NCBI GenBank assembly: GCA_015206785.1
Contig: JADEZQ010000003.1
Span: 81,591-145,590 of the forward strand
Direction of reading: 5' to 3'
DNA length: 64,000 nucleotides
Origin: Quinella sp. 2Q5
Lineage (GTDB): Bacteria; Bacillota; Negativicutes; Selenomonadales; Selenomonadaceae
Position numbers and translations under genes: made by a program. Shown here in pieces: positions 25,136-35,023 of this stretch. The notes under the pieces were generated by a model. The model had not been told where the DNA came from. It saw nothing but the letters and a program-made list of their open reading frames with translations, and made no database searches. How positions within the stretch are numbered: position 1 is the first letter of the stretch; each line of letters starts with the position of its first letter.

Positions 25136-26536
25136 TCAGAAGAAGAATTCCACGCGCCCGAAGAGATGACGGGCTTTGCCGTGACCGCTGTTATAGACTC
25201 CGTCCTCGATGTATTTGCCGTCGAAGTATTTGGCGATGAGCCCGATGTTTTTGAAAGGAGCCCATGCCGCGCCGACGATCCAACCGCGGGTGCCGAGCAA
25301 CGCGTCTTCGGCGGTGGGAACGAAGGAAACGTTGGTGCCGTATTTGCGATAGCCGGCCCAGACGGACCATTGACCTTTCTCGGAGGCGTCTTCATAGTCG
25401 CCGTAGTTCAGTTCAGCTTGCCAGGAATTTTTCTCCCAGTCGGCTTTGGTGTTGCGAGCATAACCGCCGCTCAACGTCAGCTTGTCGGTGAAACGGTAGC
25501 CGAGGTTGACCGTCCAGATGTTCGCCTTGTTGTATTGTTTGGCTTCGGTGTTGCCGTTGAGGATGGTGTTCTCGACGTATTGAGTGCGTCCCCAGGCAAG
25601 ATCGTCGTCCTTGATGTGATACCAGCCCGCGCCGCCGAAGAGACCTTTGCCATCGTTGTCGTAGTCGACGCGCAGACCAACGACGGTTGCGGGGTCGACG
25701 CCTTCAAAGCCGAAAGCGTTGTCGGGAATGCCGATTGCCTTCAAATCGTCGGGGACTTCCGCGCGCCCGTAAGTGCCGCCGCTGATGGTGTCGTCATTGA
25801 TGCGACCGCCCGTCACGGTGAATTTCCATTTGCTGCCGAAGGACAGCTCCGCGCCGGAGATTTCCGTATCCCAGATGAGGCCGGCTTCGTTTTCGGGATA
25901 GAACTCGAACTTACCGAGCTTGATCTGGAACTTGTCGTAGTCGCCCTGTGCCCAGCCGCGAACCAAGCTGAAGTTCGTCGTCGTGTCGTCGCGCATATCG
26001 CCTTCCGCGTCGATACGGGCGTGCAACGTCCAGTGATCATTGACTTCGGCTTCGGGCTCAAAGCGGAAGATGTAGCCGTTGCTGGTATCTTTCGCCTTGT
26101 GACCGGTGTTGAGCGGGTCGGTCTTGAACTGGTGGTAGGTGTACTCCAACTTGCCGTGCCAGATGACTTTGTCGGCGTACTTTTCGAGATTGGCGACGCG
26201 AACGCCGAGAGCATCAAGTTCGTCACGGAACTCAGCGACGAGGCGGTCGAGTTCAGCTTTGTTCGCACCGGTCGGATTCTTCGCCAAAGCACGAGCAATC
26301 ATCTGCGCCGCTTCGTAACGGGTGATGTTTCTGTCGCCGCGGAACATGCTGTTCGGACGACCGTATTCGTCGGTGTAACCGTCGATAATGCCGGCGATGC
26401 GGAGTTTTTCGATGGACTGATATGCCCAGTGACCTGCGGGGACGTCGGTGAACGGATTGGCAATCGCCGCAAACGACGTGGACGATACGCCGATGACTGC
26501 TGCTGCTGCAAGAGCTGCTGCTACTGATTTTTTCAT
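25136..26536 (-). CDS. SLH-domain outer-membrane porin OmpM, paralogue 2
   Basis: The 466-residue paralogue has the same signal peptide, SLH domain and coiled coil as OmpM-1, almost residue for residue over the first 125 positions, then a barrel with different loops, ending RVEFFF. The barrel shares many strands with OmpM-1 (for example WAQGDYDKFQIKLG) but carries an insertion near residues 245-275. The frame is open about 53 codons further upstream through the promoter and leader, which is not coding; AAGGAGG sits correctly for the ATG at 26,536. Confidence 0.93.
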   Translation of the reverse strand: MKKSVAAALAAAAVIGVSSTSFAAIANPFTDVPAGHWAYQSIEKLRIAGIIDGYTDEYGRPNSMFRGDRNITRYEAAQMIARALAKNPTGANKAELDRLVAEFRDELDALGVRVANLEKYADKVIWHGKLEYTYHQFKTDPLNTGHKAKDTSNGYIFRFEPEAEVNDHWTLHARIDAEGDMRDDTTTNFSLVRGWAQGDYDKFQIKLGKFEFYPENEAGLIWDTEISGAELSFGSKWKFTVTGGRINDDTISGGTYGRAEVPDDLKAIGIPDNAFGFEGVDPATVVGLRVDYDNDGKGLFGGAGWYHIKDDDLAWGRTQYVENTILNGNTEAKQYNKANIWTVNLGYRFTDKLTLSGGYARNTKADWEKNSWQAELNYGDYEDASEKGQWSVWAGYRKYGTNVSFVPTAEDALLGTRGWIVGAAWAPFKNIGLIAKYFDGKYIEDGVYNSGHGKARHLFGRVEFFF

Positions 26537-26586
26537 GATGAACATCCTCCTTGCTTTTGTCTTGGGATGTCGGGAAGTCGTTCGGA

Positions 26587-26608
26587 ATGAGTGGCCGTGT
26601 TTCCTCAG
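26587..26608 (-). promoter_or_regulatory. conserved leader element of OmpM-2
   Basis: Same GAAACACGGCCA core as before OmpM-1, flanked by TGAG and CTCA, about 50 bases before the start codon. This copy lies nearer to the gene than in the two other leaders. Confidence 0.75.
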
Positions 26609-26644
26609 CTGATTCGACTTCTCAATAACCCATAAACCGTGGTA

Positions 26645-26673
26645 ATGATAGCGCAGAAAATTTTCCGTGTCAA
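26645..26673 (-). promoter_or_regulatory. sigma-A promoter of OmpM-2
   Basis: Minus strand TTGACA (26,668-26,673), N17 with an A4T4 tract, TATCAT (26,645-26,650). Confidence 0.85.
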
Positions 26674-26711
26674 GAATTTTGATAACTAATGTCATCTTAT
26701 GTCGTCAAGCA

Positions 26712-26748
26712 AATCAAAAGCCCCACCCGTCCGCGACGAGTGAGGCTT
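26712..26748 (-). terminator. OmpM-3 terminator
   Basis: Minus strand AAGCCTCAC...GTGGGGCTTTTG hairpin with a CGTC/GACG inner stem, 30 bases after the OmpM-3 stop. Confidence 0.8.
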
Positions 26749-26778
26749 GGTGTTGTCGGTTGAAGTTATGCGGTCGGC

Positions 26779-28212
26779 TTAGAAGAAGAATTCCACACGA
26801 CCGAAGAGACGTTCAGCATCGCCGTTGCCGGTGATGTATTTGCCCTTGAAGTATTTGGCGAGGACGACGATTCTGTCCATGGGAGCCCAGCTTGCGCCCG
26901 CGACGAAGCCTTTGGTGCCGGCAGCCGCATCGTCGTGCATGAGAGCTTCGAAGCCGACGTTGGAGCCGAGCTGTTTGTAGCCGGCCCAGACAGCCCATTG
27001 ACCTTTGTGCGTGCTCTGGTTGCCGCCGCCGAAGAGATCGCCGTATTTAGCGAGAACCTGCCAAGAAGTTTCCTCGATATCGGCTTCGGTGTTGCGAGCA
27101 TATGCGCCCCAGATCTGACCTTTGCCCAGACGCCAGCCGGCGTTCACAGACCAGATTTTAGCTTTGTTGGTGTCGCCGTCGTTGCTGTAGTAGACGACTT
27201 TGTTGCCGTTGAAGTCCGCAACGCCCTTGAGGTCGTCGTCTTTGAGGCTGTAGTAGCCCGCGCCGCCGAAGAGACCTTTTGCGCCCGGATCATACTGAAC
27301 GTTGACTGCCCAGAAGCTGGTCGGGTCGTTGCGCGTGGCACCGACGTAGCCGGGTTCCCAATCCTTCCGACCGGCATTGGCGTCCTGACGACCGTCCCAT
27401 TTGGTCATGTTGCGGATGGAGCCGCCAACTTTGCCGGCGTTGAGGCGACCGCCGTAGAACGTAGCGCGCAGACCGTCGGAGAATTTGCCGAAGGTGACTT
27501 CCGCGCCGCTGTATTCGGTATCCCAAACGATACCGTCTTCATTCGTCCAGAGGGGCTGACGACCGAGTTTGATTTGGAAGTTGTCGTAGTCACCTTGCGC
27601 CCAACCACGTTCCAGATGATAATCGCTGGAGGTGTCGCGGCTGAGGTCGACGTGAGCATCGATACGAGCACGGAGTGTCCAGTGGTCATTGACGTGAGCG
27701 ACAGGCTCAAAGCGGAAGATCATGTCGTCCATGTTGACGCGATTCTTGCCGCCGAGTTTGACGCGGTTGCCGTTCTGGTCGTAGCCGTAGCGGTCGGTGC
27801 GGTGGCTCTTGTAGGTGTACTCGATCTTGCCGAACATCTGGAGTTTGTCGGCGTATTTTTCGAGGTTGGCGACGCGAACGCCGAGAGCATCGAGTTCGTC
27901 ACGGAATTCAGCGACGAGGCGGTCGAGTTCAGCTTTGTTCGCACCGGTCGGATTCTTCGCCAAAGCACGTGCGATCATCTGCGCCGCTTCGTAACGGGTG
28001 ATGTTTCTGTCGCCGCGGAACAGGCTGTTCGGACGACCGTATTCATCGGTGTAACCGTCAATGACGCCGGCGACGCGGAGTTTTTCAATGGACTGATATG
28101 CCCAGTGACCTGCGGGGACGTCGGTGAACGGGTTGGCAATCGCCGCAAACGACGTGGACGATACGCCGATGACTGCTGCTGCTGCAAGAGCTGCTGCTAC
28201 TGACTTCTTCAT
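26779..28212 (-). CDS. SLH-domain outer-membrane porin OmpM, paralogue 3
   Basis: The 477-residue paralogue again has an almost identical signal peptide, SLH domain and coiled coil, but its barrel (from about 130) is the most divergent of the three. It still contains WAQGDYDNFQIKLG and ends RVEFFF. The different barrel suggests a different pore selectivity or phage/immune surface (inference). It is the first of the three in transcription direction but has its own promoter and terminator, so the genes are regulated one by one. Confidence 0.93.
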   Translation of the reverse strand: MKKSVAAALAAAAVIGVSSTSFAAIANPFTDVPAGHWAYQSIEKLRVAGVIDGYTDEYGRPNSLFRGDRNITRYEAAQMIARALAKNPTGANKAELDRLVAEFRDELDALGVRVANLEKYADKLQMFGKIEYTYKSHRTDRYGYDQNGNRVKLGGKNRVNMDDMIFRFEPVAHVNDHWTLRARIDAHVDLSRDTSSDYHLERGWAQGDYDNFQIKLGRQPLWTNEDGIVWDTEYSGAEVTFGKFSDGLRATFYGGRLNAGKVGGSIRNMTKWDGRQDANAGRKDWEPGYVGATRNDPTSFWAVNVQYDPGAKGLFGGAGYYSLKDDDLKGVADFNGNKVVYYSNDGDTNKAKIWSVNAGWRLGKGQIWGAYARNTEADIEETSWQVLAKYGDLFGGGNQSTHKGQWAVWAGYKQLGSNVGFEALMHDDAAAGTKGFVAGASWAPMDRIVVLAKYFKGKYITGNGDAERLFGRVEFFF

Positions 28213-28290
28213 GATGAACATCCTCCTTAAGATGCCGTCGAGAAAAATTTCGGTAGGTTTCCTCGGCTCGGCTTGGAAGGCTGTTCAAAC

Positions 28291-28312
28291 TTGAGTGACC
28301 GTGTTTCCTCAA
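28291..28312 (-). promoter_or_regulatory. conserved leader element of OmpM-3
   Basis: Minus strand TTGAG-N12-CTCAA as before OmpM-1, with one change in the core (GAAACACGGTCA). About 80 bases before the start. Confidence 0.75.
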
Positions 28313-28353
28313 ATTGCTTCGACGTTCCATAACCTTGCCCTGAAACCGCCGCA

Positions 28354-28382
28354 ATACTAACCTAATTTTAAGCATTCGTCAA
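28354..28382 (-). promoter_or_regulatory. sigma-A promoter of OmpM-3
   Basis: Minus strand TTGACG (28,377-28,382), N17, TAGTAT (28,354-28,359). Both boxes are one or two bases off those of OmpM-1 and -2, so it is probably weaker. Confidence 0.7.
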
Positions 28383-28416
28383 GTGGTTCAGATATATTTT
28401 GTGCATGAAGTTGTTA

Positions 28417-28453
28417 TGAAAAATCCCCCGCCGCAACATACGACGAGGGATTG
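28417..28453 (-). terminator. groEL terminator
   Basis: Minus strand AATCCCTCG...CGGGGGATTTTTC hairpin, 30 bases past the groEL stop. Confidence 0.8.
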
Positions 28454-28482
28454 AGTTTGCAGTTGGTTGAACGCGATGTCGG

Positions 28483-30416
<1,934 letters not shown>

Positions 30417-30473
30417 AAGTATCTGCCTCCTACAGGAAATTCAATGCGGCTCATCTCCTGAACCACGTGCGCT

Positions 30474-30502
30474 ATGATAATCCCAATTCAGCAAAAAGTC
30501 AA
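30474..30502 (-). promoter_or_regulatory. sigma-A promoter of groESL
   Basis: Minus strand TTGACT (30,497-30,502), N17, TATCAT (30,474-30,479). The leader of about 50 bases contains no CIRCE (HrcA) inverted repeat and no clear CtsR box. Confidence 0.8.
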
Positions 30503-30588
30503 GGGTGTTTGATTTACTTTTTGCGCGGGCGGTTGGCGACGGCGGCGGCGTGTCTACTGACGGTGTCTGCTACTGCGTTGGCGTGCAT

Positions 30589-30696
30589 GATCTACTTTTC
30601 TTTGCTCGCCCAAAGAAAAGTAGCAAAAGAAAGGGCGACGCCGCATGCTACATCACGTAGCATACGCGGCGAGGCCGCCCGTCCGTGGGCGGCCTC
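30589..30696 (+). repeat. composite hairpin repeat, family A, copy 2
   Basis: This 108-base copy matches 550-670 hairpin by hairpin: a 13-bp CTACTTTTCTTTG stem, the ATCAC-loop stem and the GAGGCCGCCC/GGGCGGCCTC stem, here a perfect 10 bp. It lies in the 407-base gene-free stretch between groES and cheV. The flanks (30,503-30,588 and 30,697-30,823) show only A/T tracts and GC-rich sequence without a gene; a cheV promoter should lie there but I could not place it with confidence. Confidence 0.9.
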
Positions 30697-30823
30697 AAGA
30701 GCGACAAACTTCGGCGGCGGCGTGAAAATTTTCAGCCGACCCGCCGTGTGTTGAAGGATTAAAATTTTTCGCGGCGAAAATTTATCCCGTCAATAAGGTC
30801 AAATCAATTGGAGGCGGAGTTTG

Positions 30824-31783
30824 ATGGCTAACGACAAAGCACGCACGGGAACTGCAACTCTCGGCGACAGCAAAGGCATTTTGCTGGAGAGCGGCACCAA
30901 CGAATTTGAGATTGTGGAGTTCAGCATAGGCGGCGTCAATTACGGTATAAACGTTGCCAAGGTACGCGAGGTCATTCAGCGCGCGCCGGTGACGGCAATG
31001 CCGCAGGCGCATCCATACATCGACGGGCTGTTCACTCTGCGCGGCAAGGCAATCCCGCTGGTGAATCTGCCGCGGTGCCTGAACGTGACCAACGGCGACG
31101 ACGCCAAAAACATCATCGTCACCGAGATCAACAACTACGACATCGGCTTTCTGGTGGAGAACGTCTCGCGCATTCATCGCATCTCGTGGAAGGACATGGA
31201 GCCTTCGCCGGAAGTTGGCGACCAGAGCCGCGTCGTCGGCATAATCAAAATGCCCGACCGCATCGTTCTGCTGTTGGACTTCGAGACGATTATTGCCGAG
31301 ATCAATCCTGAGATCAACGCCAAGCTCACCACCGTTGCCGAGGCAGGTTCCGACGTTCGCGCCCTGCGCGGAGATGTTCACGTCGTCGTTGCGGAGGATT
31401 CGCCAATGCTTCGCGACCTTCTGGTCAGCACGTTGCACGACAGCGGCTATCGATTCGTTCGCGACTTCGGCAACGGACAAGACGCCTGGGAATATCTGCA
31501 GAGCCTCGCCAAGAAAGACGGCAACATTGCCGAGCACGTGGGCATAATCGTTTCCGACGTGGAGATGCCCAAGATGGACGGTCATCGCCTGCTGAAGCTC
31601 GTGCGCAACAACGACAGACTGCGCGACGTGCCGTTCGTGCTGTTCTCGTCGCTCATCAACGAGGAGATGCGCCTAAAAGGCGAGGAGCTCGGTGCCAGCG
31701 CACAAATTTCCAAGCCGGAGATCGGTCAACTCATCGACCTGCTCGACAGCTTCATCTTCGGCAAGAAGACCGTCAACTTCTGA
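30824..31783 (+). CDS. cheV: chemotaxis coupling protein CheV (CheW + receiver)
   Basis: The 319-residue cytoplasmic protein has a CheW-like domain (about 25-165, EIVEFSIGGVNYGINVAKVREV) and a receiver domain (about 183-310) with the acidic pair ED at 191-192, phosphoacceptor D245 (IIVSDVEMPKMDG) and the conserved Lys in ISKPE. It couples chemoreceptors to CheA, and phosphorylation supports adaptation. GGAGGCGG lies 9 bases before the ATG. It stands alone, with a terminator right after it. Confidence 0.94.
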   Translation: MANDKARTGTATLGDSKGILLESGTNEFEIVEFSIGGVNYGINVAKVREVIQRAPVTAMPQAHPYIDGLFTLRGKAIPLVNLPRCLNVTNGDDAKNIIVTEINNYDIGFLVENVSRIHRISWKDMEPSPEVGDQSRVVGIIKMPDRIVLLLDFETIIAEINPEINAKLTTVAEAGSDVRALRGDVHVVVAEDSPMLRDLLVSTLHDSGYRFVRDFGNGQDAWEYLQSLAKKDGNIAEHVGIIVSDVEMPKMDGHRLLKLVRNNDRLRDVPFVLFSSLINEEMRLKGEELGASAQISKPEIGQLIDLLDSFIFGKKTVNF

Positions 31784-31793
31784 AAAAATTTTC

Positions 31794-31817
31794 TGCCCGC
31801 ACCGTCGGGCATTTTTT
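31794..31817 (+). terminator. cheV terminator
   Basis: TGCCCG, 6-base loop, CGGGCA, then T6. Confidence 0.9.
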
Positions 31818-31834
31818 GTTATGGAGGGATTGCT

Positions 31835-32608
31835 ATGCGCCAGTTCATCGCTGACGCGTTCACGGAAAAAATTTTCGGCGGAAACCCCGCTGCCGTTTGC
31901 CTCGTCGAGAGCTTCCCGCCGGAGGAGACCATGCTAAACATTGCGGCGGAGAACAATTTGTCGGAGACGGCGTTCGTCATGCGCGACGGCGAAAAATTTC
32001 GTCTGCGCTGGTTCACGCCCGCCGCCGAGGTCGATTTGTGCGGTCACGCGACGTTGGCGACGGGCTTCGTGATTTTGACGCAGGTTGAGAAAAATTTTCC
32101 CGCCGTGACGTTCGAGACATTGAGCGGGGCTCTGACGGTCACTCGCCGCGCCGAACTGTTCGAGATGGATTTTCCCGCGTACGTGCCGAAAAAAATTTCC
32201 GTCACCGCCGAGATGGAAGACGCTCTTGCCGCTCACGTCGTCGAGGCGTACATTGCCCGCGACTTGCTGATGGTTTTGGACAGTGCCGCCGCAGTTGAGA
32301 GCCTGCGCCCGAATCAGAGCAAGCTTGCCGAGCTGGACGGTTTGATTCAGGCGGTGACTGCCGCGGGCGACGATTGCGACTGCGTGAGCCGAGTCTTCGC
32401 GCCGAAGCTGGCGATAGCTGAAGACCCCGTGACCGGTTCGACGCATTGCATGATTGCGCCGCTGTGGTCGAGCAAACTCGGTCGGCGAAAAATTTTTGCG
32501 CGGCAAGCTTCGGCACGCGGCGGGATTCTCCATTGCGAAGTTGCGGGCGACCGTGTTAAAATTTCGGGCAACGCGGCGTTGTTTGCCGTGGCGGAGCTGA
32601 ACGTTTGA
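31835..32608 (+). CDS. PhzF-family isomerase/epimerase-like protein
   Basis: The 257-residue cytoplasmic protein belongs to the PhzF/diaminopimelate-epimerase-fold family: FTEKIFGGNPAAVCLVE at the start, the putative catalytic Glu in NNLSETAFV (about 45), DLCGHATLATG (about 67-77) and DPVTGSTHCMIAPLW in the second half. Members isomerise varied substrates, so the reaction here is unknown; nothing nearby suggests phenazine synthesis. GGAGGG is the ribosome site. It lies 12 bases before the AMMECR1 fusion gene. Confidence 0.88.
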   Translation: MRQFIADAFTEKIFGGNPAAVCLVESFPPEETMLNIAAENNLSETAFVMRDGEKFRLRWFTPAAEVDLCGHATLATGFVILTQVEKNFPAVTFETLSGALTVTRRAELFEMDFPAYVPKKISVTAEMEDALAAHVVEAYIARDLLMVLDSAAAVESLRPNQSKLAELDGLIQAVTAAGDDCDCVSRVFAPKLAIAEDPVTGSTHCMIAPLWSSKLGRRKIFARQASARGGILHCEVAGDRVKISGNAALFAVAELNV

Positions 32609-32620
32609 GGAGGAATTGCC

Positions 32621-34015
32621 ATGAGCATCATTGGAGCAGTTGTCGTGCCGCACCCGCCGATAATTTTGCCTGAAGTCGGGCGCGGCGAGGAACAAAAAAT
32701 TTCCGCGACGATTAACGCTTACGAGGAGATTTCGCGGCGCGTGGTCGAGCTCAACCCCGACACCGTCATCATAACCAGCCCACATTCGGTCATGTACGCC
32801 GACTACTTCCACATTTCTCCGGGAGCACAAGCTTCGGGGTCGATGGCGCAGTTCCGTGCACCGCAGGTGAACTTGACGATTGATTACGACGCGGAGCTTG
32901 CAAAAAAAATTTCCGACGACGCGCAAGCCCTCAACATTCCCGCGGGCACATTGGGCGAACGCAACTCGTCGCTTGACCACGGCACGATGATTCCGCTTAG
33001 ATTCTTGCAACGAGCCGGATTGGACTTCGAGCGCGTGAAATTTTTGCGAATCGGGCTGTCGGGAATGTCGGCGCAGATTCATTACCAGTTCGGGCAGACG
33101 ATTGCGCGGGCAGCTGACGAACTTGGTCGGCGGATATTTTTCCTGGCGAGCGGAGATCTGTCGCACAAACTCAAAGCCGACGGTCCTTACGGCTACGTTG
33201 AGGAGGGACCGATGTTTGATTCGCAGGTGATGGAAAATTTGAGCGGCGCAGATTTTTTGCAGCTGCTGACGATGGACGAGCGAGTTTGCTCTCGTGCGGC
33301 GGAATGCGGCTTGCGGTCGTTCTGGATAATGGCGGGCGCGTTGGACAGGTTGAACGTCACCGCACAACGTCTGAGCTACGAGGGCACGTTCGGCGTCGGC
33401 TATGGCGTCGTTTGGTTTGATGTCGGCGGCGCGGACGAACGGCGCAATTTCGCCGAGCAACTGACCGCCTTCAAAGCAACCGAGCTCAACCGCCGCAAGG
33501 CTTCCGAAGATGTTTACGTCAAGCTGGCGCGGCTGAGTTTGGAGACTTTCGTCCGCACGCATAAGCCCGCCGAGTTGCCCGATGATTTGCCCGCCGAGAT
33601 GATTGAACGTCGCGCGGGAGCCTTCGTGAGCCTGCACAAGGACGGCAATCTGCGCGGGTGTATCGGCACGATTATGGCGACGCAAAAAAATTTGGCGCAG
33701 GAGATTTTGACCAACGCCATCAGTGCCTGTTCACGTGACCCGCGCTTTGAGCCCGTGACCGCCGACGAGCTTGACGACATCGTTTACAGCGTGGACGTCC
33801 TTGGCGAGCCCGAACGTATCTTCGACGTGAAGGACTTGGACGTTCATCGCTACGGCGTCATCGTGGAGAACGGTGCGCGGCGCGGCTTGCTCTTGCCGGA
33901 CTTAGACGGCGTGGATACCGTCGCCGAGCAGATTGCCATTGCCAAACGCAAGGCGGGCATTCGTGCCGACGAGAAAGTTTTGCTCTGGCGGTTTGAGGTC
34001 GTGCGCCATCATTGA
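32621..34015 (+). CDS. AmmeMemoRadiSam protein: LigB/Memo-like domain fused to AMMECR1
   Basis: The 464-residue protein fuses an N-terminal extradiol-dioxygenase/Memo-like domain (about 1-270; GAVVVPHPPIILPEVG, ITSPHSVMYADYF, ASGDLSHKL carry its metal-site histidines) to a C-terminal AMMECR1 domain (about 285-464; GAFVSLHKDGNLRGCIGT and SRDPRFEPVTADEL). In many microbes these two are encoded with a radical-SAM protein as a system of unresolved function; no radical-SAM gene is within this window. The flank is an ordinary housekeeping mix, so context gives no substrate. Confidence 0.9.
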   Translation: MSIIGAVVVPHPPIILPEVGRGEEQKISATINAYEEISRRVVELNPDTVIITSPHSVMYADYFHISPGAQASGSMAQFRAPQVNLTIDYDAELAKKISDDAQALNIPAGTLGERNSSLDHGTMIPLRFLQRAGLDFERVKFLRIGLSGMSAQIHYQFGQTIARAADELGRRIFFLASGDLSHKLKADGPYGYVEEGPMFDSQVMENLSGADFLQLLTMDERVCSRAAECGLRSFWIMAGALDRLNVTAQRLSYEGTFGVGYGVVWFDVGGADERRNFAEQLTAFKATELNRRKASEDVYVKLARLSLETFVRTHKPAELPDDLPAEMIERRAGAFVSLHKDGNLRGCIGTIMATQKNLAQEILTNAISACSRDPRFEPVTADELDDIVYSVDVLGEPERIFDVKDLDVHRYGVIVENGARRGLLLPDLDGVDTVAEQIAIAKRKAGIRADEKVLLWRFEVVRHH

Positions 34016-34078
34016 CGTTGCAGGGATTGATCAGCGCGTCGGCGAATAGTCACGCAAACATTTTGGGAGGCGAATCGA

Positions 34079-34738
34079 ATGCTGACTTACAATTACTACG
34101 GGCACGCCTGCTTCATGCTCGACGACGGCGCGTGTAAAATTCTCGTCGATCCGTTCTTGACGGGCAACCCTCAGGCGGCGATTGACGAGAGCAACGTTGA
34201 GGCGGACTACATCCTCATCACGCACGCACACAGCGATCACGTCGGCGACGCGCCAAACATTGCCATCCGCACGGGAGCGAAGGTTATAGCCATTCCCGAA
34301 GTCACGGACTTTGGAGGCGAGCAGGTCAAAGTTATCGGCATGAACATCGGCGGCACAGTTAAAACTTCGTTCGGCTTCGTGCGCATGGTTCCCGCAGTTC
34401 ATTCGTCGGGCGTCGGCGGCGGCGTTGCTTGCGGGTTCGTCATTGGCGTCGGCGGCAAGGTCGTCTACTTCGCGGGCGACACGGCTCTGTTCGGCGACAT
34501 GAAGTTGATCGGTGAGCGCGATAAGATTGACTGGGCGATTCTTCCAATCGGCGGGCACTACACGATGGATCCCGTTGACGCTGCCAAAGCCGTCACGCTC
34601 CTCGGTGCGACGAACGCAATTCCCGTCCACTACAACACGTGGGACATTATCCGCCAAAACCCCGAAGATTTTGCCGCGCACGTCGTTGGTGCCAAGGTTC
34701 ACATCGTCAAGCCTGGTCAATCGATTCAGCTCATGTGA
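34079..34738 (+). CDS. UPF0173-type metal-dependent hydrolase
   Basis: The 219-residue MBL-fold protein matches the UPF0173 (YtkL) family: NYYGHACFML, DPFLTGNP, the zinc motif THAHSDHVGDA (about 49-59), FAGDTALFGDM and the C-terminal PVHYNTWDII. It is cytoplasmic; the substrate is not established. GGGAGG precedes the ATG. Repeat B2 starts 50 bases after its stop. Confidence 0.92.
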   Translation: MLTYNYYGHACFMLDDGACKILVDPFLTGNPQAAIDESNVEADYILITHAHSDHVGDAPNIAIRTGAKVIAIPEVTDFGGEQVKVIGMNIGGTVKTSFGFVRMVPAVHSSGVGGGVACGFVIGVGGKVVYFAGDTALFGDMKLIGERDKIDWAILPIGGHYTMDPVDAAKAVTLLGATNAIPVHYNTWDIIRQNPEDFAAHVVGAKVHIVKPGQSIQLM

Positions 34739-34787
34739 TTGATGATCTGCTTTCTTTCACGGTTAGAATCTACTTCTGCGTTGTTGT

Positions 34788-34956
34788 GATCTACTTTCTT
34801 TCACCGAGGAAAGAAAGTAGCAAAGAAACTCGCCGCTGCGCGCGGGGCGGATACCGTCCACCAACGAAACGTCCGCGCTTATCCGAAACCGCTCGTGCCG
34901 CCTATGACGCCATCCATGGCCGTCATACGGCGGCGGGCCGACATCACGTCGGCCTC
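34788..34956 (+). repeat. composite hairpin repeat, family B, copy 2
   Basis: This 169-base copy matches 17,664-17,832 in the opposite orientation at the same length. The changes between copies are few: G34835/C34843 against A/T in copy 1 preserves a pair of a CCGC/GCGG stem, and a cluster of four changes falls in the unpaired middle part (about 34,880-34,890). It lies between the UPF0173 gene and the recA terminator, both converging on it. Sequence 34,739-34,787 has a weaker half-copy of the GATCTAC block. Confidence 0.9.
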
Positions 34957-34978
34957 TACTCCGCAACGTTTTCGTCAA

Positions 34979-35012
34979 CAAAAAAATCGCCGCTCATGTC
35001 GAGTGGCGATAA
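34979..35012. terminator. bidirectional terminator at the recA end
   Basis: ATCGCCGCTC and GAGTGGCGAT pair (one mismatch) with A7 before and T8 after, so it works in both directions and ends the recA transcript. Confidence 0.85.
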
Positions 35013-35023
35013 TTTTTTTTGCG

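Noticed and set aside
26537..26695. 53-codon extension of OmpM-2
   Set aside because: It would translate the promoter and leader; the signal peptide starts at 26,536, as in the paralogues.
31934..33685. A 583-codon minus-strand frame
   Set aside because: Antisense to the PhzF-like and AMMECR1 genes, which have clear family motifs.
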